From: Paraburkholderia agricolaris | Lineage (GTDB): Bacteria; Pseudomonadota; Gammaproteobacteria; Burkholderiales; Burkholderiaceae | Direction of reading: 5' to 3' | Length of the DNA: 64,000 bases | Assembly: GCF_009455635.1 (NCBI RefSeq) | Contig: NZ_QPER01000001.1 | Coordinates: 1,426,001 to 1,490,000, forward strand | Part shown: positions 23,804 to 33,527 of the stretch, one piece after another | Layout: each line of letters begins with the position of its first letter | Position numbering within the stretch: the first letter of the stretch is position 1 | The notes under the pieces: generated by a model | Seen by the model: only the letters and a program-made list of their open reading frames with translations | Database searches by the model: none | What the model was told of the DNA's origin: nothing | Position numbers and translations under genes: made by a program

Positions 23804-25006
23804 GTGCCAGACGCATTGCAGGCTGCGCGCATCGTGAAGCCGACGATCTCAGCGCTTGAGGATTCACCCATCATCGACGTATGGCGGCTCGGGATCGACC
23901 GCCCGGACGTAATCGGCCTGTGGGCCGGCGAGAGCGACCTGCCGACCCCGGCATTCATTTGCGACGCGGCCAGCGCCGCGCTGGCCCAAGGCAAGACGTT
24001 CTATTCGCAAAATCGCGGCATCCCGCCGCTGCGCCAGGCCATTCGCGACTATTACGCGCGTCTGTGCGGCGTCGGGATCGACGATGGCCGGATTTCCGCG
24101 ACATCGTCCGGTATGAATGCGGTGATGCTGGTCGCGCAGGCGATTGTCGGCGCGGGCGATAACGTCGTTTGCATCACGCCCTCGTGGCCGAACATCCTGC
24201 GCGCCATTTCGATTCTCGGCGGGGAAGTGCGCGAGGTGCAGCTCGGCCATGACGAAAGCGGCTGGTCGCTCGATCTGGAGCAACTGTTTGCGGCCTGCGA
24301 CGGCCGCACCCGCGCCATCTATTTCGCTTCACCTGGCAATCCGACCGGCTGGATGATGGAACGCGCGGAGCAGCAGCGCCTGCTCGATTTTGCGCGTCAG
24401 CGCGGCATTGCGCTGATCGCCGACGAGGTCTATCAGCGCATTGTCTACGATCGCGACTACGCGCCTTCGATGGTTGAAATCGCGCAACCCGACGACCCCG
24501 TCTTTGTCGTCAACAGCTTTTCCAAAGCCTGGGCGATGACGGGCTGGCGCATGGGCTGGATGATCTTCCCCGAAAGCATGACGGCGGATTTCGAAAAACT
24601 GATTCAGTTCAATACGAGCGGCGGGCAGGTCTTCTCGCAGGAAGCTGCCGCACTCGCGCTGACCGAGGGCGAACCGTTCGTGAAGTCGTTCGTCGAGCGG
24701 TGCAGGCGCGGACGTCAGATCGTACTCGACCGTTTCGCGCAGATGCCCGGCGTGCAGGTCGTGCCCAATCTCGCGTCGTTCTACTTGATGTTCGAGATCG
24801 AAGGCGTCACGGACACGCTCGAATTCTGCAAGCGGGCCGTGCTCGAAGCCGGCGTCGGTCTCGCACCGGGGATTGCCTTTGGCGCCGAGTCGGCACACCA
24901 GATCCGGCTTTGTTATGCACGCAGCGACGCTAGCCTGAGCGAAGCCATGGACCGTCTCGCACCGTTTATCGCACGCGTCGCCCAGCCCGTCGTACAGACC
25001 GGCTAG
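23804..25006 (+). CDS. PLP-dependent aminotransferase (class I/II)
   Basis: A 400-residue fold-type I aminotransferase starting at GTG 23804 after a GGAAGGA site. Motifs: SPGNPTG at 176-182, the PLP-contacting DEVY at 207-210, the Schiff-base Lys241 in NSFSKAWAMTGWRMG, and a substrate-carboxylate arginine near the C-terminus (QIRLCYARS). Length is standard for aspartate/aromatic or branched-chain transaminases. It is the first gene behind the GntR-type operator, so it is probably the entry step of the pathway, turning an amino acid into its 2-oxo acid. Substrate unknown; an aromatic one is suggested by the indolepyruvate oxidoreductase later in the cluster. Confidence 0.93.
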   Translation: MPDALQAARIVKPTISALEDSPIIDVWRLGIDRPDVIGLWAGESDLPTPAFICDAASAALAQGKTFYSQNRGIPPLRQAIRDYYARLCGVGIDDGRISATSSGMNAVMLVAQAIVGAGDNVVCITPSWPNILRAISILGGEVREVQLGHDESGWSLDLEQLFAACDGRTRAIYFASPGNPTGWMMERAEQQRLLDFARQRGIALIADEVYQRIVYDRDYAPSMVEIAQPDDPVFVVNSFSKAWAMTGWRMGWMIFPESMTADFEKLIQFNTSGGQVFSQEAAALALTEGEPFVKSFVERCRRGRQIVLDRFAQMPGVQVVPNLASFYLMFEIEGVTDTLEFCKRAVLEAGVGLAPGIAFGAESAHQIRLCYARSDASLSEAMDRLAPFIARVAQPVVQTG

Positions 25007-25106
25007 CGGCTCTCGTCGCTGTTCTTTCTGACTCGCATCGATCGCAGGCGCCATGCGCCCGCGAGGGTGCAACACGCATGCAGTTTGACCGTATCGGGGA
25101 TTCCAG

Positions 25107-26291
25107 ATGACAGACGCTGCCAACGCCAGGCCCTCGCAAGCAACGCTCGATTGCCTGACTCAGCTGATCGGTTTCGACACCACCAGCCGCAACTCCAACC
25201 TGGCGTTGATCGAGTGGGCCGCGGACCGTCTCGAGTCGGCCGGCGCGACGCTTCGTTACGACTACAACGCGGAGCGCTCGAAGGCGAATCTGTTCGCCAG
25301 CTTCGGCAACGGGCCCGGTGGCGTCGTGTTGTCGGGTCATACCGACGTGGTGCCGGTGGATGGCCAGGCGTGGACCAGCGATCCCTTCGCGGCACAGATT
25401 CGCGACGGCCGTCTGTATGGCCGCGGCGCGTGCGACATGAAGGCGTTTATCGGTGTCGTGCTGGCGCAGGCCCAGCGCTTCGGCACGGCGAAGCTGCGTG
25501 AACCGCTGCACGTTGCGCTGAGCTATGACGAGGAGGTGGGCTGTCTCGGCGTGCCGGGCCTGATCGCGGCGATGAAAGACGCGGGACTGACGCCGTCGGG
25601 CTGCATCGTCGGCGAACCGACCGGCATGCGGGTGATCGCCGCCCACAAGGGCGGGCGCATCTACCGGTGCCACGTGCGCGGTTGCGCGGCGCATTCGTCG
25701 CTGACGCCAAAGGGGCTGAATGCGATCGAGTACGCGTCGCGAATCATCTCGCGCATTCAGGATCTTGCGGAGGAAGAAGAGTCGCATGGCGAGCGTATCG
25801 ACGGTTTCGACGTGCCGTTCTCGACCATCTCGACCAACACGATCGAAGGTGGCAATGGCCGCAACATCATCCCCGCCGACTGCGAGTTTTACTTTGAGTA
25901 CCGCTTCCTGCCGGGTGTCTCGCCAGACCGCTTCATCGACGCGCTTAAACACTACGTGGACGGCACCGTGTTGCCGAAAATGCGCGCCCGCAACCGGCTG
26001 GCCGACGTCTCGTTCGAATGCGTGGGCAACATTCCCGCGCTCGACGTAAGCGAGGCGGACGAAATTCACCGTCTTGCGATGGCGCTCCTCGGCGACGCGC
26101 ATGGCCGCGGTGGCAAGGTGGCCTACGGCACCGAAGCGTCGTTCTTCCAGAACGCCGGGGTACCGGCAATCGTGTGCGGACCGGGTTCGATCGACCAGGC
26201 GCACAAGGCCGACGAGTACGTATCGCTCGATCAGCTTTACCAGTGCGAGCGCTTCATCGGCAACCTGATCGAGCGCGTGAGCATGACCTGA
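25107..26291 (+). CDS. M20-family deacylase (acetylornithine deacetylase-like)
   Basis: A 394-residue zinc amidohydrolase of the ArgE/DapE group. Metal ligands are visible: His78 and Asp80 in SGHTDVVPV, bridging Asp110 in GRGACDMKAF, Glu142/143 in SYDEEVGC, Glu170 in VGEPTG, and a late histidine in DQAHKADEY. The lid/dimerisation domain lies about residues 180-290. Although it resembles ArgE, its place inside a catabolic cluster between an aminotransferase and a transporter suggests that it removes an N-acyl group from the imported compound rather than making ornithine. It follows the aminotransferase by 100 bases and is probably co-transcribed. Confidence 0.92.
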   Translation: MTDAANARPSQATLDCLTQLIGFDTTSRNSNLALIEWAADRLESAGATLRYDYNAERSKANLFASFGNGPGGVVLSGHTDVVPVDGQAWTSDPFAAQIRDGRLYGRGACDMKAFIGVVLAQAQRFGTAKLREPLHVALSYDEEVGCLGVPGLIAAMKDAGLTPSGCIVGEPTGMRVIAAHKGGRIYRCHVRGCAAHSSLTPKGLNAIEYASRIISRIQDLAEEEESHGERIDGFDVPFSTISTNTIEGGNGRNIIPADCEFYFEYRFLPGVSPDRFIDALKHYVDGTVLPKMRARNRLADVSFECVGNIPALDVSEADEIHRLAMALLGDAHGRGGKVAYGTEASFFQNAGVPAIVCGPGSIDQAHKADEYVSLDQLYQCERFIGNLIERVSMT

Positions 26292-26379
26292 ACGCGGCCG
26301 CTTCATCCGGGTTTTCGTTTTAACGCCGTCGTTTCCTTCGCCGTTCCATTTCGAGCTACACGACCAGCGACCAGCCTTC

Positions 26380-27768
26380 ATGCCAACCGCCCAATCCTCA
26401 CTGCCGATGCCTGACGCCATTGAAACCACACGCGACGCCGACCTGTTCCGCAAGGTGACGTGGCGGTTGATGCCGATTCTCTTCATCAGCTACATCGTCG
26501 CGTATATCGATCGCGTCAATATCGGTTTCGCCAAATTGCAGATGCTCGACGATCTGCATTTCAGCGCGGCGGTCTACGGTTTCGGATCGGGCGTGTTCTT
26601 CGTCGGCTTCCTGCTCTTCGAGGTGCCGAGCAATCTGATCCTGTACCGCGTCGGCGCCCGGACGTGGATCGCGCGAATCATGGTGACGTGGGGCGCGATT
26701 TCGATGCTGACGCTATTCGTGAAGACACCGGCGGCGTTCTACACGATGCGTTTTCTGCTCGGTGCGGCCGAGGCGGGCTTTCTGCCGGGCGTGGTCTATT
26801 ACCTGACCCAGTGGTATCCGAAACGCCGGCATGGACGCGTAATCTCGCTGTTGATCACGGCAGCGGCGGCCGGCGGCGTGGTCGTCGGTCCGCTGTCCGG
26901 CTGGATGATGGACGTGTTCACCAACGTCGGCTCGCTGCGCAACTGGCAATGGCTGTTCCTGCTGCAAGGCATTCCCGCGCTGATCGTCGGGGCGGTGGTC
27001 TTCATCGGCCTCGCGGATTCGCCGGTCAAAGCGAAGTGGCTGAACGCGGCCGAGCGGGAACGCCTGCTCGCGATCGTCGAAGCGGACCGTAGCGGCACGC
27101 ATCAGCGCGCACGCATCCGGGACGCGTTCGGCGAAAGCAAGGTCTGGTTGCTTGGCGCCGTGCTCATCGCGCTGAATCTCGGCATCTATGCGGTGGTGTT
27201 CTGGACGCCGACGATCATCAAGGCCGCCGGCTTTGTGCACTACCGGACCATCGGTCTGATCTCCGCGATTCCCTATCTCGCCTCCGGCGTGGCGATGCTC
27301 CTGCTCGGGCGCAGCTCCGATCGTTTCGGTGAACGGCGCTGGCACATCGCCGGTGCGTGTGTCGCCGGGGCAGTGGGACTGGTTTTCAGTGTGGCCTTCA
27401 CCGGACGGCCATTGTTCTCGATCGCGGGCATCGTGCTCGCCACCGCGGCCTTCATCGGTGCGACGCCGCTGGTGTGGGCGCTGGCCTCGAATTTCATGAA
27501 GGACCGCGCCGCGGCAGCGGGTTTCGCGCTGATGAACGCGCTCGCGGCACTCGGCGGGTTGTTCGGCCCCTACCTGATGGGGGTTGCCCAGGACCTCACC
27601 GGCAACACGGCGATATCGATGCTCGGCGTGGCTGCCTGTGCGGTGGCCGGCAGCCTGATCGTGCTGTTCCTGCCCGCGCCGCAGCGCCTCGCGGACGTGC
27701 ACGCAGCACGCTTGAACCCGGACGCAGGCGATGCGCGTCAGGTCACGGATCACAGCAGGACGCAGTAA
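26380..27768 (+). CDS. MFS transporter, anion:cation symporter (ACS) type
   Basis: A 462-residue inner-membrane transporter with twelve hydrophobic segments. The AYIDRVNIGFAKLQM motif after helix 1, the FEVPSNLIL motif, and RFLLGAAEAGFLPGVVYYLTQWYP identify the ACS family, which takes up organic anions such as tartrate, phthalate, 4-hydroxyphenylacetate and hydantoins with protons. It is probably the importer of the cluster's substrate or of an intermediate. A second, related ACS transporter occurs at 35753, on the far side of the gntR gene. No ribosome site is obvious; a second in-frame ATG at 26407 is possible. Confidence 0.93.
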   Translation: MPTAQSSLPMPDAIETTRDADLFRKVTWRLMPILFISYIVAYIDRVNIGFAKLQMLDDLHFSAAVYGFGSGVFFVGFLLFEVPSNLILYRVGARTWIARIMVTWGAISMLTLFVKTPAAFYTMRFLLGAAEAGFLPGVVYYLTQWYPKRRHGRVISLLITAAAAGGVVVGPLSGWMMDVFTNVGSLRNWQWLFLLQGIPALIVGAVVFIGLADSPVKAKWLNAAERERLLAIVEADRSGTHQRARIRDAFGESKVWLLGAVLIALNLGIYAVVFWTPTIIKAAGFVHYRTIGLISAIPYLASGVAMLLLGRSSDRFGERRWHIAGACVAGAVGLVFSVAFTGRPLFSIAGIVLATAAFIGATPLVWALASNFMKDRAAAAGFALMNALAALGGLFGPYLMGVAQDLTGNTAISMLGVAACAVAGSLIVLFLPAPQRLADVHAARLNPDAGDARQVTDHSRTQ

Positions 27769-27901
27769 GACGCGCGGCTGGGCGCGCAGTTAGACGATTC
27801 GTTTTGAAAAGCAGCCGGTTCACCCGCCGACGCGCGGTGCTGTGGCGCGTCTCCCTCAATTCGCCTGACGCATTCGTCTCACCCTAACCTGATCGCGATC
27901 G

Positions 27902-28987
27902 ATGAAACCGACGCCTAAAAAAATTGCCGCCACCACGCTCCTCGCCGGCTCCTGTGCCGGCATGTCGATGGCCGCACACGCGCAAAGCGCAGTCACGCTG
28001 TACGGCATCATCGATGCCGGTATTACCTGGGCCAGTAACGAGGGCGGCCATTCCGTGCCGTTTCTCGACACTGGTGTCATGCAGGGCAACCGCCTCGGCT
28101 TCAAAGGAGTTGAAGACCTGGGCGGCGGCATGAAGGCCATCTTCGACCTCGAAAACGGCTACCAGTTGCAGAACGGCAAGCTGGGGCAGGGCGGCGCGCT
28201 GTTCGGCCGCCAGGCATGGGTGGGATTGTCCGGTGACCGCTGGGGCGTGCTGACCGCCGGGCATCAATACGACTTCATGTGCGACACGCTCGAGTCGTAC
28301 TACACGCCGACATGGTCGGCTGGCGGCTACGCGAACAATCCGCTCGATAACGACCGGATGAGCGGGCAGCGCGTCGACAACTCAGTCAAATACATGTCGC
28401 CCGATCTGGCCGGTTTCAAGCTAGGGGCGATGTACGGCTTCTCCAACCTTGCCGGCGATATCAATGGCAAGGGGCGCACCTACAGCTTCACGGGTGTCTA
28501 CTCGCGCGGCAACTTCAGCGCGGGAGCGGCCTATACGGAGATCGCCGGAACCACCCTCGATATTTCGCCGCTGGTGGGTTCGGCGGCGCCGGTCAATGTC
28601 GGCGGCAGCAAGCTGCGGACATGGGGCGCGGGCGCGGACTATCAGTTCTCAAAAGTGACGGTATACGGCGTGTACTCGCAGGCGCAGTACGAGTCGGCGA
28701 ACGGACTGCCTGCCGCGATGTTCCGCAACTACCAGGGTGGGTTCTCCTATACGAACGTCGCGCAGGTCTACGGCATTGGCTATGGGCTGACGACCCTGGG
28801 GGCGAACAAGTACCACCAGCTGAATCTGACCTTCGACTATTTCCTGTCGAAACGGACCGACGTGTATGTGCAGTCGATCATCATGCACGCGACCGGCGAC
28901 TCCGCCACCGCGGCGATCATCAGTATTCCTGCCTCGTCGAGCGGCAATCAGGTGTTACTGCGGCTCGGCATGCGCCACAAGTTCTGA
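27902..28987 (+). CDS. Gram-negative porin (Burkholderia general-porin type)
   Basis: A 361-residue outer-membrane beta-barrel. A signal peptide ends near AHAQS (residues about 20-26), followed by the very typical first strand SAVTLYGIIDAGITWAS and GNRLGFKGVEDLGGGMKAIFDLENGY. It ends with phenylalanine (RHKF), as required for Bam-mediated insertion. It is placed between transporter and enzyme genes, suggesting outer-membrane entry of the cluster substrate. Start at ATG 27902; the second methionine gives a weaker signal. Confidence 0.93.
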   Translation: MKPTPKKIAATTLLAGSCAGMSMAAHAQSAVTLYGIIDAGITWASNEGGHSVPFLDTGVMQGNRLGFKGVEDLGGGMKAIFDLENGYQLQNGKLGQGGALFGRQAWVGLSGDRWGVLTAGHQYDFMCDTLESYYTPTWSAGGYANNPLDNDRMSGQRVDNSVKYMSPDLAGFKLGAMYGFSNLAGDINGKGRTYSFTGVYSRGNFSAGAAYTEIAGTTLDISPLVGSAAPVNVGGSKLRTWGAGADYQFSKVTVYGVYSQAQYESANGLPAAMFRNYQGGFSYTNVAQVYGIGYGLTTLGANKYHQLNLTFDYFLSKRTDVYVQSIIMHATGDSATAAIISIPASSSGNQVLLRLGMRHKF

Positions 28988-29046
28988 GCGCTGGCGCAGC
29001 GGCCAGATCCCTATCTTCTATCGCAGCACCTCACACACACGTATTC

Positions 29047-30189
29047 ATGCAACCGAACACAAACTCATCGCCGGGCACGCACGACGGCTGGCTCATGTAC
29101 CACTCGGTCGGCCTGTTTCCCGATCAGGAAGCGGTGGTGCGCGACGCGCTGGCGCAGTTCGCGTCGAGCTGGTGCGCACCGGGTCTCAAGCGCTGGGACG
29201 AGGGGCTTGCCGCGCGGCAAGGCGTGCTCGACAACTGGGCTCGCCTCGTCAACGCGCAGCCGCGCAACGTGTTCGCCGCCGAGAACGTCACCGAAGCATT
29301 CGGGAAGTTTGTGGCGGCGCTCGGTACGCGGCTAGCCGGCCGCAAAGTGCTGATTGCCGCCGATTGTTTTCCGAGCCTGCATTTCCTGTTGTCAGGTCTT
29401 GCCGGCAGGCTCGGCTTCACGCTCGAAACCGTGCCGCTGGCAGCCGGTGCGTCGTGGGTCACAGACGACGCTTTCATCGATGCGTGGCGCGACGACGTCG
29501 GGCTCGCGGTCATCACGTGGGTCACGTCGACCGCGTCGAAGCGAGCCGATCTCGACCGGCTCGTTGCGCACGGCCGCAAGCAGGGCAGCCTGATCGCGGT
29601 CGACATCACGCAAGGCGCGGGCATTCTCGACTTCGATGTAACCAGGCCGGCAGTCGATTTCGTCGCGACAACCACGCTTAAATGGTTGTGCGGGGCGCCC
29701 GGCACGGGGCTCGGGTATGTGTGCCCCGCCTTGCTCGACAGCGGACTCGCACCGCAGATGACCGGCTGGTTCAGTCAACCGGATCCGTTCAACTGGGATA
29801 TCACGCGCTTTTCGCTGGCGGCGGAAGCGCGCCGCTTCGACACCGGCACGCCGTCGTTCCTGCCGTTCGTGGCGTCGGCACCGGGCATCGCGTGGCATTT
29901 GTCCGGCGCGTCCGACGGGCTGCGCGAGCGCAATCTGCGCCTGTGCCGCGCGCTGATCGAGGTGCTCGACGCCAAGGGCTATGTGCTGCATTCGCCGCGT
30001 GCCGACACGGCCCGCGGCGGCAGCGTGATGGCGGTGGTGCCCGCGCATATCGAGCCGCAAGCGCTGGAAGCAAGCCTCGTCGAAGCGGGTGTCGTGGTCG
30101 ATACGCGTGGCCGAGTGATGCGCTTTTCACCGGGCGTGCTGACGCACGATTCGATCGCGAGCCGGCTCGCAACGCTTTTGCCTGACTGA
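29047..30189 (+). CDS. Class V PLP enzyme, kynureninase-like
   Basis: A 380-residue fold-type I PLP enzyme of the class V group. The Schiff-base lysine is Lys212 in TTTLKWLCGAPGTG, an arrangement closest to kynureninases and cysteine-desulfurase-like enzymes; the aspartate binding the pyridine nitrogen is in AVDITQGAG. A late YTxH-type pattern is replaced by FDTGTPSF, and a C-terminal arginine lies in RVMRFSPG. Start at ATG 29047, with ATG 29095 as an alternative because neither has a clear ribosome site. Together with a formamidase-like cyclase at 42601 it hints at a kynurenine-type cleavage, but no tryptophan dioxygenase is present, so the substrate may differ. Confidence 0.82.
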   Translation: MQPNTNSSPGTHDGWLMYHSVGLFPDQEAVVRDALAQFASSWCAPGLKRWDEGLAARQGVLDNWARLVNAQPRNVFAAENVTEAFGKFVAALGTRLAGRKVLIAADCFPSLHFLLSGLAGRLGFTLETVPLAAGASWVTDDAFIDAWRDDVGLAVITWVTSTASKRADLDRLVAHGRKQGSLIAVDITQGAGILDFDVTRPAVDFVATTTLKWLCGAPGTGLGYVCPALLDSGLAPQMTGWFSQPDPFNWDITRFSLAAEARRFDTGTPSFLPFVASAPGIAWHLSGASDGLRERNLRLCRALIEVLDAKGYVLHSPRADTARGGSVMAVVPAHIEPQALEASLVEAGVVVDTRGRVMRFSPGVLTHDSIASRLATLLPD

Positions 30190-30238
30190 TCCGCGTTTCT
30201 GTCGACGTGGTTTTGCGCCTGTTTAAGGGAGTCTTCAG

Positions 30239-31657
30239 ATGGAAGTCACACCCGTAACAAACCGGGAAGCCGGCCTCGAAAAAGCACTGAGCCAGCGCCA
30301 GATCACGATGATCGGCATTGGCGGTGCGATCGGCACTGGGCTTTTCATGGGCAGCGGTATTGCAATCGGTTATGCCGGCCCTGCTGTGCTGATCAGCTAT
30401 GCGATCGCCGCACTGGTCGCGGTCATTATGGTGTTCAGTCTCGCGGAGATGGCGGTTGCCCATCCGTCGGCAGGGTCGTTCGGCACCTATGCGGAGATGT
30501 ATCTGAACAAGTGGGCCGGGTTCGTCGTGCGTTATACGTACTGGGTGATCGAGGTCGTCGCGGTGGGCGGCGAGGCGATCGCGGTCGGCATCTACATGGG
30601 TTTCTGGTTTCCCGGCATACCGGTCTGGTGGTGGTCGCTCGCCTTCGGCGCGGTGCTGGTCTATGTGAACTGCCGTTCGGTGACCAACTTCGGTTCGTTC
30701 GAATACTGGTTCGCGCTGATCAAGGTGGTTGCGATCATCGCCTTCATCGTGTTCGGTCTTGCCGCGATCTTTGGCTTCGGCGGGCTGGGGATATTCGGTG
30801 CAGGCGCGCATACGGAACCGGTGGGTATGCATAACCTGACCGGCTTACCGGGCGGCTTCATGCCGCACGGCTTCAGCGGCGTATGGATGGGCGTGCTGAT
30901 GGCGATCTTCTCGTTTTACGGTGTGGAAGTGGTCGCCGTGACATCGGGTGAGGCGCGCGATCCGCAGAAAGCGATCCCGCACGCGTTGCGCTCGATGGTG
31001 CTGCGTCTCACGCTGTTCTATCTCCTCGCGCTCGGCATCATGATTACCTATCTGCCGTGGACGGAGGCTGGCGCGAAGATCGTGCAGCAAAGTCCGTTTG
31101 TCAGGTTGTTCGAGCATGCGGGCGTGCGCCATGCCGCCGGGTTGATGAACTTTGTCGTCGTTACCGCGGCGCTGTCCAGCATGAACACGAACCTGTACCT
31201 GTCGTCGCGGATGATGTTCTCGCTGGCCCGCGGCGGCTTCGCACCGCGCTGGCTGGGCACACTGACGGCGCGCGGCACGCCGCTCGCGGCCACGCTGGTG
31301 TCCGGGCTCGGCGTGCTGGTGGCCGCGCTCATCTCGTTCCTGAGTCCGCTGGCGTACAACTATCTGTTCGGTATCGCGCTGTTCGGCGGGATCATGGTGT
31401 GGATCGTCATTCTCGTCACGCACCTGCAGTTCCGGCGTGCATGGCGCGGCCGCAAGCTGCCGGTGCGCATGCCGTTCTTCCCGTATGCGCAGATTCTCGG
31501 CATTGGTTTGCTGGCTGCCATTCTGATCACCATGGGGCTCGATACCAGCTTCTGGAACATTTCGTGGATCGTCGGCGTGCCGTGGCTGCTGCTGGTGTCG
31601 CTCGTGTACTTCATGTTCCGCAAGCGGCTCAGCGGACTTGCCGCTGTATCCACCTGA
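30239..31657 (+). CDS. Amino acid permease (APC superfamily, AAT type)
   Basis: A 472-residue inner-membrane permease with twelve segments. The start LSQRQITMIGIGGAIGTGLFMGSG is the classical AAT-family motif, and SAGSFGTYAEMYL matches the second conserved loop. The family imports amino acids such as GABA, D-serine/D-alanine, aromatic amino acids or proline with protons. A strong GGGAG ribosome site precedes ATG 30239. Its presence among catabolic enzymes supports an amino acid or derivative as the cluster substrate. The exact specificity cannot be read from the sequence. Confidence 0.93.
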   Translation: MEVTPVTNREAGLEKALSQRQITMIGIGGAIGTGLFMGSGIAIGYAGPAVLISYAIAALVAVIMVFSLAEMAVAHPSAGSFGTYAEMYLNKWAGFVVRYTYWVIEVVAVGGEAIAVGIYMGFWFPGIPVWWWSLAFGAVLVYVNCRSVTNFGSFEYWFALIKVVAIIAFIVFGLAAIFGFGGLGIFGAGAHTEPVGMHNLTGLPGGFMPHGFSGVWMGVLMAIFSFYGVEVVAVTSGEARDPQKAIPHALRSMVLRLTLFYLLALGIMITYLPWTEAGAKIVQQSPFVRLFEHAGVRHAAGLMNFVVVTAALSSMNTNLYLSSRMMFSLARGGFAPRWLGTLTARGTPLAATLVSGLGVLVAALISFLSPLAYNYLFGIALFGGIMVWIVILVTHLQFRRAWRGRKLPVRMPFFPYAQILGIGLLAAILITMGLDTSFWNISWIVGVPWLLLVSLVYFMFRKRLSGLAAVST

Positions 31658-31669
31658 GCGGGTCCCGTC

Positions 31670-32422
31670 ATGCAGATCAGCTATTTCCTGTTATGGCATG
31701 CGAGTAGTGCACGGCCACCGGTGCTCGACGTCGAAGCAGCCTATCGATGCCTGCATGCCTGGTCCCGGGATGTGCCGCAATTGACGCGGTTTGTATTGCA
31801 TACGCGCGGTGCGGCCAGCGACCCTTACGGTGACGATGTCGGCGGTCCGGCTCTCGTCTTGCAATGCTACTTCGACAACCCCGTGGCGCTCGACCTCGCG
31901 CTTGCCGGCAACGGCGCATTCGAGCGCCTGCTGCAACACGGCGTGTTTCGCGATCTGCAGGAAGTATCGGCATGCGAGGTGTCGCAGCAGGCGATGCTCG
32001 CGCGCCGCTATACGCCGCCCGCTGGTGAGGCGCCATGTGAGACGCAGCGTTGCACCTATCTGGTCGCATACGAACGCGGCACGGCGTCATCCGCTGGCTT
32101 CGACGCGTGGCTCGCGGATTATCTGACGCATCATGTGCCGCTGCTGCAAGCGTTGCCCAGTCTGCTCGAGCTGGAGGTGTACACGCCGATCCACTGGCCG
32201 AGCGCGTTGCCCTTTCCGCGCGCACAAGCCGCGCAGCGCAACAAGGTTGTATTCGCCGACAGCGCCGCGCTGACCGACGCGCTGCATTCACCGGTGCGGC
32301 ACGCGCTGCGTGAGCATTCGCGCCATGCGCCGTCGCTGGGCGGCGACAGCACCCACTATCCGATGACAAGCCGCTCGCTGCAACTGCAGTTACGGCAACT
32401 CGAACGCAGGGAGACAACGTGA
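31670..32422 (+). CDS. Conserved hypothetical protein, tandem dimeric alpha-beta barrel-like
   Basis: A 250-residue protein with two similar halves: ISYFLLWHAS... near the start and CTYLVAYERGTAS... at about residue 127, each followed by helical segments and ending in aromatic/histidine-containing strands (THHVPLLQALP). This resembles duplicated EthD/Dabb-like ferredoxin-fold modules, which often accompany oxygenases. The end overlaps the flavin monooxygenase start by four bases (GTGA), so it is translated with that enzyme and likely assists it. It has no signal peptide. Function is inferred from fold impression and coupling. Confidence 0.6.
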   Translation: MQISYFLLWHASSARPPVLDVEAAYRCLHAWSRDVPQLTRFVLHTRGAASDPYGDDVGGPALVLQCYFDNPVALDLALAGNGAFERLLQHGVFRDLQEVSACEVSQQAMLARRYTPPAGEAPCETQRCTYLVAYERGTASSAGFDAWLADYLTHHVPLLQALPSLLELEVYTPIHWPSALPFPRAQAAQRNKVVFADSAALTDALHSPVRHALREHSRHAPSLGGDSTHYPMTSRSLQLQLRQLERRETT

Positions 32423-33516
32423 GCCTGACTCCGAATCCAATGCATGGACCCAACCCCTTCAAGGTCGGGGTTTTTTCGGCCAATGCCGACGGCGGTTTGA
32501 GTTTCACCACCGTTCCCGAACGCTGGCGCGCAAGCTGGGACGACGTGCAGCGCGCGGCGCAGATCGCCGACCAGGGCGGTCTCGACTTTTTCCTGCCGAT
32601 TGCGCGCTGGCGGGGTTTCGGCGGCGCGACCGACGTGCGCCAGTGGTCGTTCGAAACGTTCACGTTTGCCGCCGCGCTCGCCGCGGTGACGCAACGCATC
32701 GCGTTGTTCATGACGGTTCACGTGCCGCTCGTGCATCCGCTCTATGCAGCCAAGGCGCTGGCCACGGTGGATCACATCAGCCATGGGCGCGCCGGGCTGA
32801 ATATCGTCTGCGGCTGGAACCCCGACGAATTCGCGATGTTCGGCATGCAGCTGAATCCGGAGGGCTACGCCCAGGCTGCCGAATGGACGGAGATTCTTCA
32901 GCGGCTCTATACGTCGGCGGAGCCGTTCGATTTCGACGGCCGTTTCTATCAATTGAAAGAGGCGATTTCACGGCCGGTGGCGGTGCAGACGCCGCGCCCG
33001 GTGACGATGAACGCCGCGTTCGGGCCGCCTGGGCGCGACTTCGCCGCACGGCATTGCGATTGCCTGTTCACGACCTTTTCCGAACTCGATGCAGGGCGCC
33101 AGCACATCGACGATATTCGTCAGCGCGCGCAGGCGGTGCAACGCGAGGTTCTCGTCTATACGGTAGGGCATGTGGTTTGCCGTGAGACCGAAGCGGAAGC
33201 ACGTGCCTACTACGACCACTATTCGCGCGATCATGCGGACGAAGCCGCGCTCGATTACCACATGCGTCAGAAGAAGGGTTTCAGTCAGAGCCATGACGAC
33301 GCGGCCTACCGTCTCTACCGGCAGCGGTTTGCGGCGGGTACAGGCACCTTCCCGCTGGTCGGCACGCCGCAACAGATTGTCGATACGCTGGTGCAGATGC
33401 ATCAGGCCGGATTTGCCGGCGCGGCATTGTCGTTCGTGAACTATGTCGACGAATTGCCGTTCTTTTGCGAGCGAGTCGTGCCGTTGATGCGCGAGGCCGG
33501 CCTGCGAGTCGATTGA
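32419..33516 (+). CDS. Luciferase-like (LLM) flavin-dependent monooxygenase
   Basis: A 365-residue class C flavin monooxygenase, the oxygenase part of a two-component system using reduced FMN made by the reductase gene next to it. The bacterial-luciferase TIM-barrel pattern is visible: PFKVGVFSANADGG, QRAAQIADQGGLDFF, the WRGFGG segment, and HGRAGLNIVCGWNPDEFAMFG. It looks closest to the RutA / alkanesulfonate / dimethyl sulfone monooxygenase branch; RutA opens the pyrimidine ring. GTG start at 32419 overlaps the preceding stop. The substrate may be an N-heterocyclic or aromatic intermediate; this is inference. Confidence 0.9.
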   Translation: MSLTPNPMHGPNPFKVGVFSANADGGLSFTTVPERWRASWDDVQRAAQIADQGGLDFFLPIARWRGFGGATDVRQWSFETFTFAAALAAVTQRIALFMTVHVPLVHPLYAAKALATVDHISHGRAGLNIVCGWNPDEFAMFGMQLNPEGYAQAAEWTEILQRLYTSAEPFDFDGRFYQLKEAISRPVAVQTPRPVTMNAAFGPPGRDFAARHCDCLFTTFSELDAGRQHIDDIRQRAQAVQREVLVYTVGHVVCRETEAEARAYYDHYSRDHADEAALDYHMRQKKGFSQSHDDAAYRLYRQRFAAGTGTFPLVGTPQQIVDTLVQMHQAGFAGAALSFVNYVDELPFFCERVVPLMREAGLRVD

Positions 33517-33527
33517 TGAGGCACACG